From Chitinophaga pinensis (GTDB taxonomy: Bacteria; Bacteroidota; Bacteroidia; Chitinophagales; CAMDFR01): 35,993 nucleotides of DNA. A program made the translations under genes and the position numbers. Position 1 is the first letter of the stretch. Each line of letters begins with the position of its first letter. Shown one piece after another: positions 8,605 to 15,551 of this stretch. Where the stretch lies: positions 1-35,993 of the forward strand of contig CAMBZT010000019.1 of assembly GCA_945872405.1 (NCBI GenBank), written 5' to 3'. The notes beneath the pieces are model-generated. The model ran no database searches, was not told the origin of the DNA, and saw only the letters and a program-made list of their open reading frames with translations.

Positions 8605-9582
8605 TGCTGTCGATTCATTGATTTCCACTGCAGAAAATCTTTTAAGCATAGAATTATTCAATGAAAAAAATACAATTTGAACATCCTTAGATTTAGTATT
8701 TGATTTTATGAATCTGATGGCTTCTTTCACCCTACTTATTGCCAATTCATCAGCATAAAAAATATCTCCTTTTTGTAGATATTGACCTTGAAACATAAAT
8801 GATTGAATTACTTCATACTTTCCATCGCCACTAAAAAGTAAATGGGAATCGTTTTTTAGTTCCTCAAAATCGACATTCAGCACTTGGAAAACTTCGCTAT
8901 TTCGTTTAACAAACGACCTTGAGAAAGTAGCAATAGAAAAGTGAAGAGATAAGGGATAACTAGAGACTGATTGTGCATATGCATTCAACTTTTGCATATC
9001 AAAAACGTGGGGGATACCCGCCTCTCTTGAGGGGAAATCATACAGCATGAGCATGCAATAGGATACGGGAGGAAGATGTTTTTTGTCCTCCAATTTGTCT
9101 AAATTCAGAGTGATAGAAACCTTTTTCCTGCTTTGTTGTTCAACGCTTCTCACGAGTTCAAAATAGCTTTCACGGTTCATAGCAGTATAGTCAAAATCGA
9201 ACTGTACTTCATTAGTAAAATGAATTTTATACATCTCTTCCATTTTCTGAATCTCATCAATCAAAAGAATACTTTGTTCAGCAATAGATATTGTCTGGTT
9301 GTCAAAATAGGTTTCATTCAATCGCATCACTGGCACTATTTCTATATCGGCTGGCTGCTGCTCTCTAAGCCTTGTTCTAATTATATTCAACCCATCTGTC
9401 TCTAAAATTTTTAGGTAAATTTGATTCACGTGAATAGCATTTAGATACCTTGTTCTTTCTTGACTCCAAACCACAGTAGCTTCCCAATCATAAATAGCAA
9501 TCTCAACTGCTCTTTCGCGCTCACATGCTGCTGAACAAAACATAATCATGCAAAACAAAAAGTAGTATAGATTGCGTATCAT
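8593..9582 (-). CDS. Lipoprotein of unknown function, possible TIM-barrel glycosidase-like fold
   Basis: Not firmly recognised. Seen: 329 residues starting with a membrane segment and a lipobox (MFCSAACER, Cys20), so a lipoprotein. The remainder has alternating strand/helix character with segments such as IEIVPVMRLNE, EVQFDFDYTAMNRESYF, KVSITLNLD and YCMLMLYDFPSREAG. The phrase VQFDFDYT followed by a Tyr-rich helix and a strand with SITL resembles the strand-4 region of GH18-like or DUF3142-like barrels, where an acidic DxDxE cluster sits; here the last acidic residue of such a cluster is not obvious, so activity is doubtful. Single gene, convergent with and overlapping the epimerase by 12 bases. 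Confidence 0.65.
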   Translation of the reverse strand: MIRNLYYFLFCMIMFCSAACERERAVEIAIYDWEATVVWSQERTRYLNAIHVNQIYLKILETDGLNIIRTRLREQQPADIEIVPVMRLNETYFDNQTISIAEQSILLIDEIQKMEEMYKIHFTNEVQFDFDYTAMNRESYFELVRSVEQQSRKKVSITLNLDKLEDKKHLPPVSYCMLMLYDFPSREAGIPHVFDMQKLNAYAQSVSSYPLSLHFSIATFSRSFVKRNSEVFQVLNVDFEELKNDSHLLFSGDGKYEVIQSFMFQGQYLQKGDIFYADELAISRVKEAIRFIKSNTKSKDVQIVFFSLNNSMLKRFSAVEINESTALLK

Positions 9583-9809
9583 AGGAAGCTAAATTAGTTA
9601 ATTTTAAGCTAGAATAAACAGAGTAAATTTCATTTAGATGAAAGGATGTCCATAATTACCAAGAGTAATTCAATACATTTCAGACGATTAATTCGAGACA
9701 ATATTCGGGCAAGCCACTACGAATAAAATATTTTTCATCTAAGAAAGAAGACTTAAATTATAGTGTTCACAGTATCCCTGAAACAGCTAAGTAAGAACCA
9801 AGACTCAAG

Positions 9810-10118
9810 ATGAAGAAAATTAAAATTCTTATTGTAGATAATCAATAAATAATCATCTATGATTTGAAGGCATTGCTTCAGAACGAAATAGAAATTCAAG
9901 TAGGTGGTATTGGCAATAAAGAATTAACTTCTGCCATTAAAAAGGCGGCGGCAGGAGGTATTTATTAAATCTAAAAGATCTCTGAGGTAGTAATGAAAAA
10001 TTACAGCTCCAATACTCAGAAAAAAGCAGAAATAGAAAAGGGGAATTCAACCTATAGAGAAAACCAAGTCATTCATCTTATCGCGAAAGAAAATAATAAT
10101 GCTCGTATCGCTTTATAA
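9810..10118 (+). pseudogene. Decayed NarL/LuxR-type response regulator
   Basis: Reading the frame from the ATG at 9810 gives MKKIKILIVDNQ, stop, then IIIYDLKALLQNEIEIQV: the start of a receiver domain (beta1, first acidic residue, alpha1). It then jumps to KELTSAIKKAAAGGIY, the linker that normally follows the receiver domain, and on to SEVVMKNYSS and STYRENQVIHLIAKENNN-ARIAL, the first half of a LuxR-type helix-turn-helix. Stops fall at codons 13, 53, 55 and 103, all in the one frame. About 65-75 residues of the receiver, including the phosphorylated Asp, are gone by what must be a frame-preserving deletion, and the HTH recognition helix is missing where the convergent HAD gene ends at 10125. 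The 227 bases before it (9583-9809) hold nothing else I can identify. Confidence 0.8.
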
Positions 10119-10124
10119 AATAGA

Positions 10125-10802
10125 TTAAATCAAATTAAAAACCGCCTCTTTATTACTGTAATCTTTGATAATGTTTTGTACACCTAATTCTTTCAAACGG
10201 CCGTTATTATTAACATCTACTCCAATCAATTTAATTCCTAAAGCTTGCGCCATCTTAAAATCCCATGCTCCATCGCCAAAATAAATAATCTCATCAAAAG
10301 CAGCACATTCATATTGTTTCTTCGCCTGTTCGATTACATGCTTGGTAATCCCTACTCTACTAATATCATTGTCGGAATTTGATATCGGCAATTCTTCGTA
10401 ATCAATACCACTGACGTTCAATTTAAAATTAGCGCTGTGTTCCCAACATCCAGTAGCAATTGCTAAGCACAACTCATCACGCGTTTTTAGAAATTCTAAA
10501 AAATCAGCCGCTCCTTTTACTTCTGCAAAATTTGATTCTGATTCATTATATAGATCAAGTAAATTCTGATAGACTTTTTTCTTAATTTTTCTCATATCAA
10601 CTGGTCCACAAGTTCGACCAATCACTACCTCAAAAATATGTTGAGCAATACCAGTATCTGTATAGTTCTCTACCTCTTCATAATCTAAGCCAGCGACATC
10701 TATATCGTACAATTCTAAATAAGCTTTTTCAAATGCTTTGTGATCTGTTTCGTTTGTATTGGTAAGAGTTCCATCAATATCAAAAATGACTAATTTCTTC
10801 AT
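10125..10802 (-). CDS. HAD-superfamily phosphatase (phosphoglycolate phosphatase-like)
   Basis: Seen in 225 residues: HAD motif I DIDGTLTNT (nucleophile Asp8, acid Asp10), an inserted helical cap (about 18-90), motif II in CLAIATGCW, and motif IV YFGDGAWDFKMAQALG with the metal-binding Asp. The Gly-Asp-Gly-x-x-Asp form and the cap type place it in the beta-phosphoglucomutase / phosphoglycolate phosphatase-like branch; the substrate cannot be read from sequence. Its start overlaps the stop of comB by four bases (ATGA), so it is translationally coupled to comB and third in the gcvT-comB-HAD run. It ends seven bases after the convergent response-regulator pseudogene. Confidence 0.87.
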   Translation of the reverse strand: MKKLVIFDIDGTLTNTNETDHKAFEKAYLELYDIDVAGLDYEEVENYTDTGIAQHIFEVVIGRTCGPVDMRKIKKKVYQNLLDLYNESESNFAEVKGAADFLEFLKTRDELCLAIATGCWEHSANFKLNVSGIDYEELPISNSDNDISRVGITKHVIEQAKKQYECAAFDEIIYFGDGAWDFKMAQALGIKLIGVDVNNNGRLKELGVQNIIKDYSNKEAVFNLI

Positions 10803-11518
10803 AGCTTATAGGGTACTAATTTATTTTCTTGGTTTAAAATAGGTAATATTTTTGTTTGATTGAAGGACATACAAAATTCGATATCCTTAGTGACGCCATA
10901 TTTTGACAATCTTTGGTAATGGGAAGAAAACTTGACCACGTCCATCAGATGCTCTTCACTATTTACATAAAGGTGTCTCGCAGAAAAAGCAGCATCATTA
11001 TTATAATCAAAATCAAACTTTAATCGGTCAATCACTGCCCCAGCAAATAACGTATCTTCCAAATTAAACTGATCTTTCCAGCCTGCGCAGAACAAGATAG
11101 TATCTTTAAAATCTTTACGGATAAAATCTACAATTGCATCTATATTTAGAAAACATCCAGCCAAAATTTTATCTGCGCCCAAAGACATTTTGATACATCG
11201 TGTTCCATTGGTGGTGGTCAGGACAATGGTCTTGCCTTCTACCACATCACGGGTATACTCTAAAGGCGAATTGCCATGCAAAAATCCTTCTGGTTTCTGA
11301 CCATTCCTCTCTGCTGCCTTTAATAAATTTTCTCCTTCCATTGCTAAACATTCTTCCAAGGTCTCAACAGGAATCACCGCTTCTGCACCATTCTCAAGAG
11401 CATTACAGATGGTGGAAGTAGCACGCAAAACATCAATCACAACAACATTTTTACCGCGATGATCTAACAAAGGGAATAATAATGGAGATAAACAAACTTC
11501 AATATTCGGCTTCTGCAA
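10799..11518 (-). CDS. comB: 2-phosphosulfolactate phosphatase family protein
   Basis: Family enzyme removing phosphate from 2-phosphosulfolactate to give sulfolactate, known from coenzyme M biosynthesis in methanogens. Seen in 239 residues: VVVIDVLRATSTICNAL near the N-terminus (the Asp and Arg-Ala-Thr-Ser-Thr signature), GFLHGNSPLEY, VLTTTNGTRCI and LFCAGW, all family landmarks in the expected order. Length is normal. Lies 13 bases after gcvT and overlaps the HAD gene by four. Bacteroidota do not make coenzyme M, so the physiological substrate here is open: sulfolactate as a compatible or spore-like sulfonate, or an unrelated phosphate ester. Family assignment is secure, function is extrapolated. 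Confidence 0.85.
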   Translation of the reverse strand: MQKPNIEVCLSPLLFPLLDHRGKNVVVIDVLRATSTICNALENGAEAVIPVETLEECLAMEGENLLKAAERNGQKPEGFLHGNSPLEYTRDVVEGKTIVLTTTNGTRCIKMSLGADKILAGCFLNIDAIVDFIRKDFKDTILFCAGWKDQFNLEDTLFAGAVIDRLKFDFDYNNDAAFSARHLYVNSEEHLMDVVKFSSHYQRLSKYGVTKDIEFCMSFNQTKILPILNQENKLVPYKL

Positions 11519-11531
11519 AATGGATTCGAAT

Positions 11532-12617
11532 TTATGACTGGTAAAAGGGAAGTTTTACAATTTGTGCTTTTATTTTTTTATCGCGAATCAGGATAAAAAT
11601 ATCACCTCCCATCACTGCATGAGTTGTATTTACATAGCCCATTCCAATAGCCTTGTTTAATGAAGGAGATTGTGTACCACTCGTTACCTTACCAATAATA
11701 TTTCCCTCAGCATCACAAATTTCATAATCATGACGAGGAATCCCTCTATCAATCATTTCAAAGCCTACTAACTTTTTAGGTATGCCTTTTTCTTTTAATG
11801 CCGACATCAAACTTTTACCATTAAAATCAGCTTTTGCCAATTTTGTTATCCATCCTAAACCTGCTTCTAATGGATTAGTAGTATCGTCTATATCATTCCC
11901 ATATAAGCAAAATCCCATTTCTAATCTCAGTGTATCTCTCGCTCCTAATCCAATTGGCTTAATATCTAAAGAAGCGCCTGCAGCAAAAATGGCGTCCCAT
12001 AGTTTTTCTGCCTCTGCTGTTGGTCCATAAATCTCAAAACCACCGGCTCCAGTGTATCCTGTCGCTGAAATCACCACATTGTCAATTCCAGCAAAAGTAC
12101 CCAGGCTAAAGTGATAATATGGGATAGTTGACAAATCAACCGAAGTTAATGATTGTAAAGCCTTGGCTGCATTAGGACCTTGAACTGCCAATAAACAATA
12201 ATCATCAGATACATTTGTCATTTGAACACCTTCTGAATTATGCTTAGAAATCCAATTCCAATCCTTCTCTATATTAGAAGCATTCACTACCAACATATAA
12301 TTATTTTCGTCTATTCTGTAGACTAATAAATCATCAACAATTCCGCCAGTGGCATTAGGCAAACAACTATATTGTGCCTGTCCGTTAATCAATTTTGAAG
12401 CATCATTGGATGTCACCCTTTGTATCAAATCTAAAGCACCTGCTCCTTTCAACATAAACTCACCCATGTGCGAAACGTCAAATACACCAACATTACTACG
12501 AACAGAAGCATGTTCTTCATTAATTCCAGCATAAGAAACAGGCATGTAAAAACCTGCAAAATCAACCATTTTAGCTCCTAATGCTTCATGGCGTTTAACC
12601 AAAGGGGTATTTTTCAT
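11532..12617 (-). CDS. gcvT: Glycine cleavage system T protein (aminomethyltransferase)
   Basis: Takes the aminomethyl group from the lipoylated H protein and gives methylenetetrahydrofolate plus ammonia. Seen in 361 residues, the normal length: N-terminal [30 protein letters not shown], the folate-binding [10 protein letters not shown], the conserved [34 protein letters not shown] and the closing C-terminal barrel with [19 protein letters not shown]. First gene of a minus-strand operon with comB and a HAD phosphatase. A promoter with both elements lies just upstream (12643-12674). gcvP and gcvH are not in the window. Assignment is secure. Confidence 0.96.
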   Translation of the reverse strand: MKNTPLVKRHEALGAKMVDFAGFYMPVSYAGINEEHASVRSNVGVFDVSHMGEFMLKGAGALDLIQRVTSNDASKLINGQAQYSCLPNATGGIVDDLLVYRIDENNYMLVVNASNIEKDWNWISKHNSEGVQMTNVSDDYCLLAVQGPNAAKALQSLTSVDLSTIPYYHFSLGTFAGIDNVVISATGYTGAGGFEIYGPTAEAEKLWDAIFAAGASLDIKPIGLGARDTLRLEMGFCLYGNDIDDTTNPLEAGLGWITKLAKADFNGKSLMSALKEKGIPKKLVGFEMIDRGIPRHDYEICDAEGNIIGKVTSGTQSPSLNKAIGMGYVNTTHAVMGGDIFILIRDKKIKAQIVKLPFYQS

Positions 12618-12642
12618 ATTATTTGTTTATAATTATTGTCGG

Positions 12643-12674
12643 CAAATTTACAATTATTTACTTTTCCTATACAA
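12643..12674 (-). promoter_or_regulatory. Promoter of the gcvT-comB-HAD operon
   Basis: On the minus strand: TTG, 21 bases, then TAAATTTG, a perfect -7 element of the Bacteroidota type with a TTG at an acceptable -33 distance. The -7 element is 25 bases upstream of the gcvT ATG. Confidence 0.55.
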
Positions 12675-12713
12675 CCTGTTTATAAATATTATCGTCTTGA
12701 TTTAAAATTGGCA

Positions 12714-12721
12714 TAATTTTG
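12714..12721 (+). promoter_or_regulatory. -7 promoter element of the lpxD-like gene
   Basis: TAATTTTG, a perfect TAnnTTTG match, 35 bases upstream of the ATG at 12757. A TTG at 12697 is only 14 bases away, closer than usual, so the -33 element is uncertain. Confidence 0.4.
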
Positions 12722-12756
12722 CTCCAACGATTCAATAGTAAACCCATATTTCTAGG

Positions 12757-13713
12757 ATGAAGTTAAAAGAACCGCTCAAAGTTTCTGACATTGCGAAAAT
12801 GATCAATGCCACCGTGATAGGTGATGAAAACGCAACTGTAACCGGAATAAACGAAATACACAAAGTTGAGGTAGGTGACCTTACTTATGTAGATTTTCAA
12901 AAATATTACAACTTCGCCTTACACTCAGCAGCAACATTCATACTGATAGACAAAGAGATAGAGTGTCCAGAAGGTAAAATTTTGCTTTTATCGAAAGATC
13001 CATTCACTGCCTATAATTTTTTGACTCAACAATTCCGACCTTTTATCACCTCTGAAAAAAGCATTAGCGAATCTGCAATTATTGAAGAAGGAACTATCAT
13101 TCAACCGAATGTTTTTGTCGGAAATCACGTAAAAATTGGGAAAAATTGTGTCATTCATCCAAATGTTACAATATATGACTACTCAGAAATTGGTGATAAC
13201 GTAATCATACATTCAAATACGTCCATTGGATGTGATGCTTTTTATTATAAAGGTCGTCCCGACCAATATGAGAAAATGCATACAGTTGGTAGAGCAATAA
13301 TTCATAACAATGCTGAAATCGGTGCCTGTTGTGCCATCAGCAGTGGCGTTAGTGGTGACACCATCATTGGAGAAGGCAGCAAACTCGACAATCATATACA
13401 TATCGGACATGGCGCAGTACTAGGTAAAAAGTGTTTAATTGCGGCACATACAGCTATCGCTGGTAAGACTATCATTGGTAATAATTGTATCATTTATGGT
13501 AAAGTTGGCATCAGCAAAGACTTACGTATCGGCGATAATACAACAATCCTTGCCTCTTCTAATGTCGATAAAGATTTAGATGGCGGTAAAACCTATTTCG
13601 GTTCACCAGCCATCGACGCACGTCAAAAATGGAAAGAACTCGCTATCATGCGCATGCTTCCTAGTATGTGGGACAAGCTTCGCGTACTAGCCAAAGAAGA
13701 AGTAGATTCCTAA
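12757..13713 (+). CDS. lpxD: LpxD-like UDP-3-O-acylglucosamine N-acyltransferase
   Basis: Probable acyl-ACP-dependent N-acyltransferase of lipid A synthesis, acting in the cytoplasm as a trimer. Seen in 318 residues: an N-terminal uridine-binding-like domain (MKLKEPLKVSDIAKMINATV, DLTYVDFQKYY), then a left-handed beta-helix of isoleucine-rich hexapeptide repeats from about 105 to 285 (IIEEGTIIQPNVFVGNHVKIG). The DNHIHIGHGAVLGKKCLIAAH segment carries the histidine expected of LpxD. The C-terminus is a short helix (WKELAIMRMLPSMWDKL). Bacteroidota often encode a canonical LpxD elsewhere, in an lpxC/lpxA neighbourhood, plus a second LpxD-like protein; this gene stands alone with no lipid A partner, so it could be the paralogue, and the symbol is tentative. 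Confidence 0.75.
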   Translation: MKLKEPLKVSDIAKMINATVIGDENATVTGINEIHKVEVGDLTYVDFQKYYNFALHSAATFILIDKEIECPEGKILLLSKDPFTAYNFLTQQFRPFITSEKSISESAIIEEGTIIQPNVFVGNHVKIGKNCVIHPNVTIYDYSEIGDNVIIHSNTSIGCDAFYYKGRPDQYEKMHTVGRAIIHNNAEIGACCAISSGVSGDTIIGEGSKLDNHIHIGHGAVLGKKCLIAAHTAIAGKTIIGNNCIIYGKVGISKDLRIGDNTTILASSNVDKDLDGGKTYFGSPAIDARQKWKELAIMRMLPSMWDKLRVLAKEEVDS

Positions 13714-13742
13714 ATCTAAGACAGCATTTTTTTAAATTTATT

Positions 13743-13847
13743 TTGGGCGCGCCCTGCAAAAAACAGGCAGGTCGGGTCATTCGTTACAAGTCCTCAGCGC
13801 TTCAAAAGCAAGCGCCTCAGGGCTTTTCACTGCTGCCCCTCGCGCAG
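13743..13847 (+). repeat. Two-hairpin intergenic repeat, copy R1
   Basis: Begins TTGGGCGCGCCC (palindromic core 13745-13754) and ends CCCCTCGCGCAG. Inside are hairpin A (CCTG/CAGG, 13753-13756 with 13764-13767) and hairpin B (GCGCTT/AAGCGC, 13797-13802 with 13810-13815). Between them is CATTCGTTACAAGTCC, which resembles the corresponding part of copy R3. Copies R2, R3 and R4 share the TGGGC head, two-hairpin body and a GCAG-like tail. Confidence 0.55.
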
Positions 13848-13905
13848 AGTTTTCGTACATAGGCAAGTGTTTCTTACTAAATTATTTTCGGATATACTTC
13901 AGCAC

Positions 13906-13969
13906 CCCCCTTGTCCTTGTGGTCTTTTCACCAACCCCTTTGCCCTTGTTGGTATTTTTCACCAACAAG
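13906..13969. repeat. Tandem pair of GGT-loop-ACC hairpin units
   Basis: Two consecutive units of about 30 bases, each a C-run, CCTTGT, then GGT, a T-rich loop and ACCAAC. The second contains a perfect 9-bp hairpin, CTTGTTGGT (13945-13953) paired with ACCAACAAG (13961-13969), loop 7; the first keeps only part of the stem. No T-run follows on either strand, so a terminator is unlikely. Confidence 0.5.
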
Positions 13970-14004
13970 TACACCAATTATATCGACTAGGAAAATCTCC
14001 CACT

Positions 14005-14048
14005 TAATTGTCACTTCGAATTCGCCTGTCTCTGCGAGTGTGGCAATC
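14005..14048. repeat. Possible degenerate interspersed repeat
   Basis: The ends, ATTGTCACTTCG and GTGGCAATCTC, resemble the two arms of the common bacterial interspersed repeat that starts TTGTCATTGCG and ends GCAATCTC. The middle is diverged and holds only a short TCGC/GCGA stem. This is recognition by eye and weak. Confidence 0.3.
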
Positions 14049-14163
14049 TCATGTTAAGTAACGAAAATTCAATCTTGTTTAATTATAAAGCGGATTTGAA
14101 ATCCTTACACTCAATTGTTCGTGATTATAAACTAATCATGGACACATTTCATCATTGCTCGAA

Positions 14164-14256
14164 ATGCATGCAGCACTGGGTGAAGCAAGTACCGCGTACT
14201 GAGAAACACAGGATGCCAAGGCTGGATTTTTCGCCTTGGCAGCTGCCCCAAAATAA
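14164..14256 (-). repeat. Two-hairpin intergenic repeat, copy R2
   Basis: On the minus strand it begins TTTTGGGGCAG and ends near GTGCTGCATG. Hairpin A is perfect, GCCAAGGC/GCCTTGGC (14215-14222 with 14233-14240). Hairpin B contains AGTAC-CGC-GTACT (14188-14200). The 17 bases GCAAGTACCGCGTACTG (plus strand) recur with one mismatch in copy R4, which supports a common origin. Confidence 0.5.
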
Positions 14257-14298
14257 ATAACTTGAGTTTCAATAGCGATGCATCTGCTTAACTTCTTT

Positions 14299-14324
14299 GG
14301 CTTATTATTAAAAAATAATAAGCC
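14299..14324. other. Perfect 11-bp hairpin upstream of the membrane-protein operon
   Basis: GGCTTATTATT, a loop of AAAA, then AATAATAAGCC. It ends six bases before the TTG of the next operon's promoter. There is no T-run on either side, so it is not a convincing terminator; it could mark the end of the repeat island or act on the nearby promoter. Confidence 0.4.
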
Positions 14325-14329
14325 CCCTC

Positions 14330-14359
14330 TTGACAAATTGAATTTAATTAATAACTTTA
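14330..14359 (+). promoter_or_regulatory. Promoter of the membrane protein / winged-helix regulator operon
   Basis: TTG (14330-14332), a 19-base spacer, then TAACTTTA (14352-14359), one mismatch from TAnnTTTG. The -7 element overlaps the operator-like dyad at 14354-14370, and the ATG is 21 bases downstream. Confidence 0.5.
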
Positions 14360-14370
14360 TTTTTCAAAGT
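14354..14370. promoter_or_regulatory. Operator-like dyad, site 1
   Basis: ACTTTATTTTTCAAAGT: inverted half sites ACTTT and AAAGT, followed by ACTTTTTAAAA. It overlaps the -7 element and start-site region of the operon whose second gene is a winged-helix regulator, the expected place for an autoregulatory repressor site. A near copy lies after the operon (15384-15410). Confidence 0.5.
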
Positions 14371-14380
14371 ACTTTTTAAA

Positions 14381-15031
14381 ATGAATAATACAACAACAGA
14401 AAACGATCCATTAAAGGACTTGGTATACATCAAAGAGATGATGGAAAAATCGTCGCGCGTCATTTCCTTAAGTGGACTTTCGGGCGTGTTTGCAGGAATA
14501 TTTGCTATTGCAGGTGCTGTGGTAGCTCAAATTTACCTCACCTCGATCGGCAGAAACTATCAAGATTTTGCGAATAATATGACCGTAGACATACTCAATT
14601 ATAACGCGATTATTTTCCTAATTACTGACGCTTCTATAGTGGCACTTTTATCTGTAGGCTGTGGCGTATACTTTACTTACCGTCAATCGCAAAAAAAAGG
14701 ATTAAAAATCTGGGATAATACCTCAAAAAGACTCTTGGTAAATCTATTTATTCCACTCGCAGCAGGTGGCATCTTTTGTTTGATTTTATTCTATTATAAT
14801 CTTTTTGTGTTGGTAGCGCCATGCACTCTTTTATTTTATGGTTTTGCTTGCTTCAATGCCGGAAAATATACACACGATGAAGTACGTTACTTAGGTATTT
14901 CTGAAATAGCTCTTGGATTATTGGGAGCGCTCTATCTAGGCTATGGCTATGCAATCTGGATTATTGGATTTGGATTACTTCATATTTTATATGGGTTACT
15001 CATGTATTTTAAATATGAAAGAGGCAAGTAA
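14381..15031 (+). CDS. Six-helix membrane protein of unknown function, paired with a winged-helix regulator
   Basis: Not recognised at family level. Seen: 216 residues with a polar N-terminal 20 residues (TTENDPLKDLVYIKEMMEKS), then about six hydrophobic helices near 24-48, 75-98, 112-132, 136-154, 165-185 and 187-209. A conserved-looking start to helix 1 (SRVISLSGLSGVFAGIFAIAGA) and YLGISEIALGLLGALYLGYG in helix 5 are the most distinctive parts. It lies 39 bases upstream of the regulator gene and shares its promoter and operator-like site. Pairs of a small membrane protein and a HTH_34-type regulator are common in Bacteroidota, and by context the regulator probably controls the membrane protein; what it senses or moves is unknown. 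Confidence 0.8.
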   Translation: MNNTTTENDPLKDLVYIKEMMEKSSRVISLSGLSGVFAGIFAIAGAVVAQIYLTSIGRNYQDFANNMTVDILNYNAIIFLITDASIVALLSVGCGVYFTYRQSQKKGLKIWDNTSKRLLVNLFIPLAAGGIFCLILFYYNLFVLVAPCTLLFYGFACFNAGKYTHDEVRYLGISEIALGLLGALYLGYGYAIWIIGFGLLHILYGLLMYFKYERGK

Positions 15032-15070
15032 AAATCGAGTCTGAAATAAAATGATTAGCAACAAAGGACA

Positions 15071-15367
15071 GTGAAAAATATAATTAAAAATATCAATAAG
15101 GCTTTTGAAAGTCGCGTCAGACTGGGCATCATGTCTATTCTACTGGTGAATCAGGAAGAGGATTTTAACGAACTCAAGGAGAGTCTCGAACTTACTGATG
15201 GAAATTTAGCAAGTCACATCAGTGCGTTGGAAAAACTGGAATACATTCTAGTAAATAAAGAATTTGTGGGCAAAAAAACAAAAACGACATATAAGGTTAC
15301 ATCTCTTGGTAAGAAAGAATTTAATGAACATCTCAGGGCACTAGAAAAACTAATTTCTAAAAAATAG
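15071..15367 (+). CDS. Winged-helix transcriptional regulator (HTH_34 / MarR-like)
   Basis: Seen: a 98-residue, single-domain winged helix: NKAFESRVRLGIMSILLVNQ (helix 1), DFNELKESLELTDGNLASHISALE (helix 2 and recognition helix), EYILVNKEFVGKKTKTTYKVT (the wing) and a C-terminal dimerisation helix. The TDGNLASHIxxLE sequence is typical of this family. It starts at GTG (15071) and has no other early start. Inference: an autoregulatory repressor of its own operon, binding the ACTTT-N-CAAAGT dyads that lie before the operon (14354) and after it (15384). No ligand-binding domain is attached, so the signal would have to reach it through the membrane protein or another route. Confidence 0.88.
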   Translation: MKNIIKNINKAFESRVRLGIMSILLVNQEEDFNELKESLELTDGNLASHISALEKLEYILVNKEFVGKKTKTTYKVTSLGKKEFNEHLRALEKLISKK

Positions 15368-15383
15368 TATTTTTTGTGAATAT

Positions 15384-15410
15384 ACTTTGTATTTCAAAGC
15401 ACTTTTAAAA
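15384..15410. promoter_or_regulatory. Operator-like dyad, site 2
   Basis: ACTTTGTATTTCAAAGC then ACTTTTAAAA, matching site 1 closely over some 27 bases including the downstream flank. It follows the regulator gene by 16 bases and precedes a 23-codon open stretch (15430-15501) that leads nowhere, so it may be the operator of a gene now lost. Confidence 0.45.
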
Positions 15411-15429
15411 ACAAAATTAATCATCCTTA

Positions 15430-15501
15430 ATGATAAAAATTATGAAACGAAACGACATCTTCATACTATTCCAATTACAAATCCCTAAAATTTGCCCTTG
15501 A
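15430..15501 (+). pseudogene. Possible remnant of a third gene of the regulator module
   Basis: A 23-codon frame (MIKIMKRNDIFILFQLQIPK, then three more residues and a stop) placed just after operator-like site 2. It has a basic-then-hydrophobic start like a membrane protein's N-terminus. Too short to be recognised; the link to a lost gene is inference. Confidence 0.2.
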
Positions 15502-15551
15502 CTTTTTAATCTCATCACTTTTCCAATACAATCTATCTAATGAATAGGTTA

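Larger units (their letters stand above)
13714..14380. other. Gene-free island of repeats and hairpins
   Basis: 667 bases without a convincing gene. It contains, in order: repeat copy R1 (13743-13847), a tandem pair of hairpin units (13906-13969), a possible interspersed repeat (about 14005-14048), repeat copy R2 in the opposite orientation (14164-14256), a perfect 11-bp hairpin (14299-14324) and the promoter of the next operon. Locally GC-rich blocks stand out against the AT-rich surroundings. Short open frames at 13668-13862 and 14051-14260 run straight through the repeats and have no start signals or protein-like composition. Confidence 0.6.

Noticed and set aside
13668-13862. Open frame of 64 codons overlapping the lpxD-like gene's end
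   Set aside because: It is a different frame of the gene's last 46 bases continued into repeat R1.
13747-14256. The repeat island as a CRISPR array or insertion sequence
   Set aside because: Repeats are few, differ in sequence and orientation, have no regular spacers, and no transposase, cas gene or target-site duplication is seen.
14051-14260. Open frame of 69 codons in the repeat island
   Set aside because: It runs through repeat R2 and has no similarity to a protein I know; the structure of the DNA is explained by the repeat.
14299-14324. The perfect 11-bp hairpin as a terminator
   Set aside because: No T-tract on either strand and no gene ends nearby; kept only as a hairpin of unknown role.
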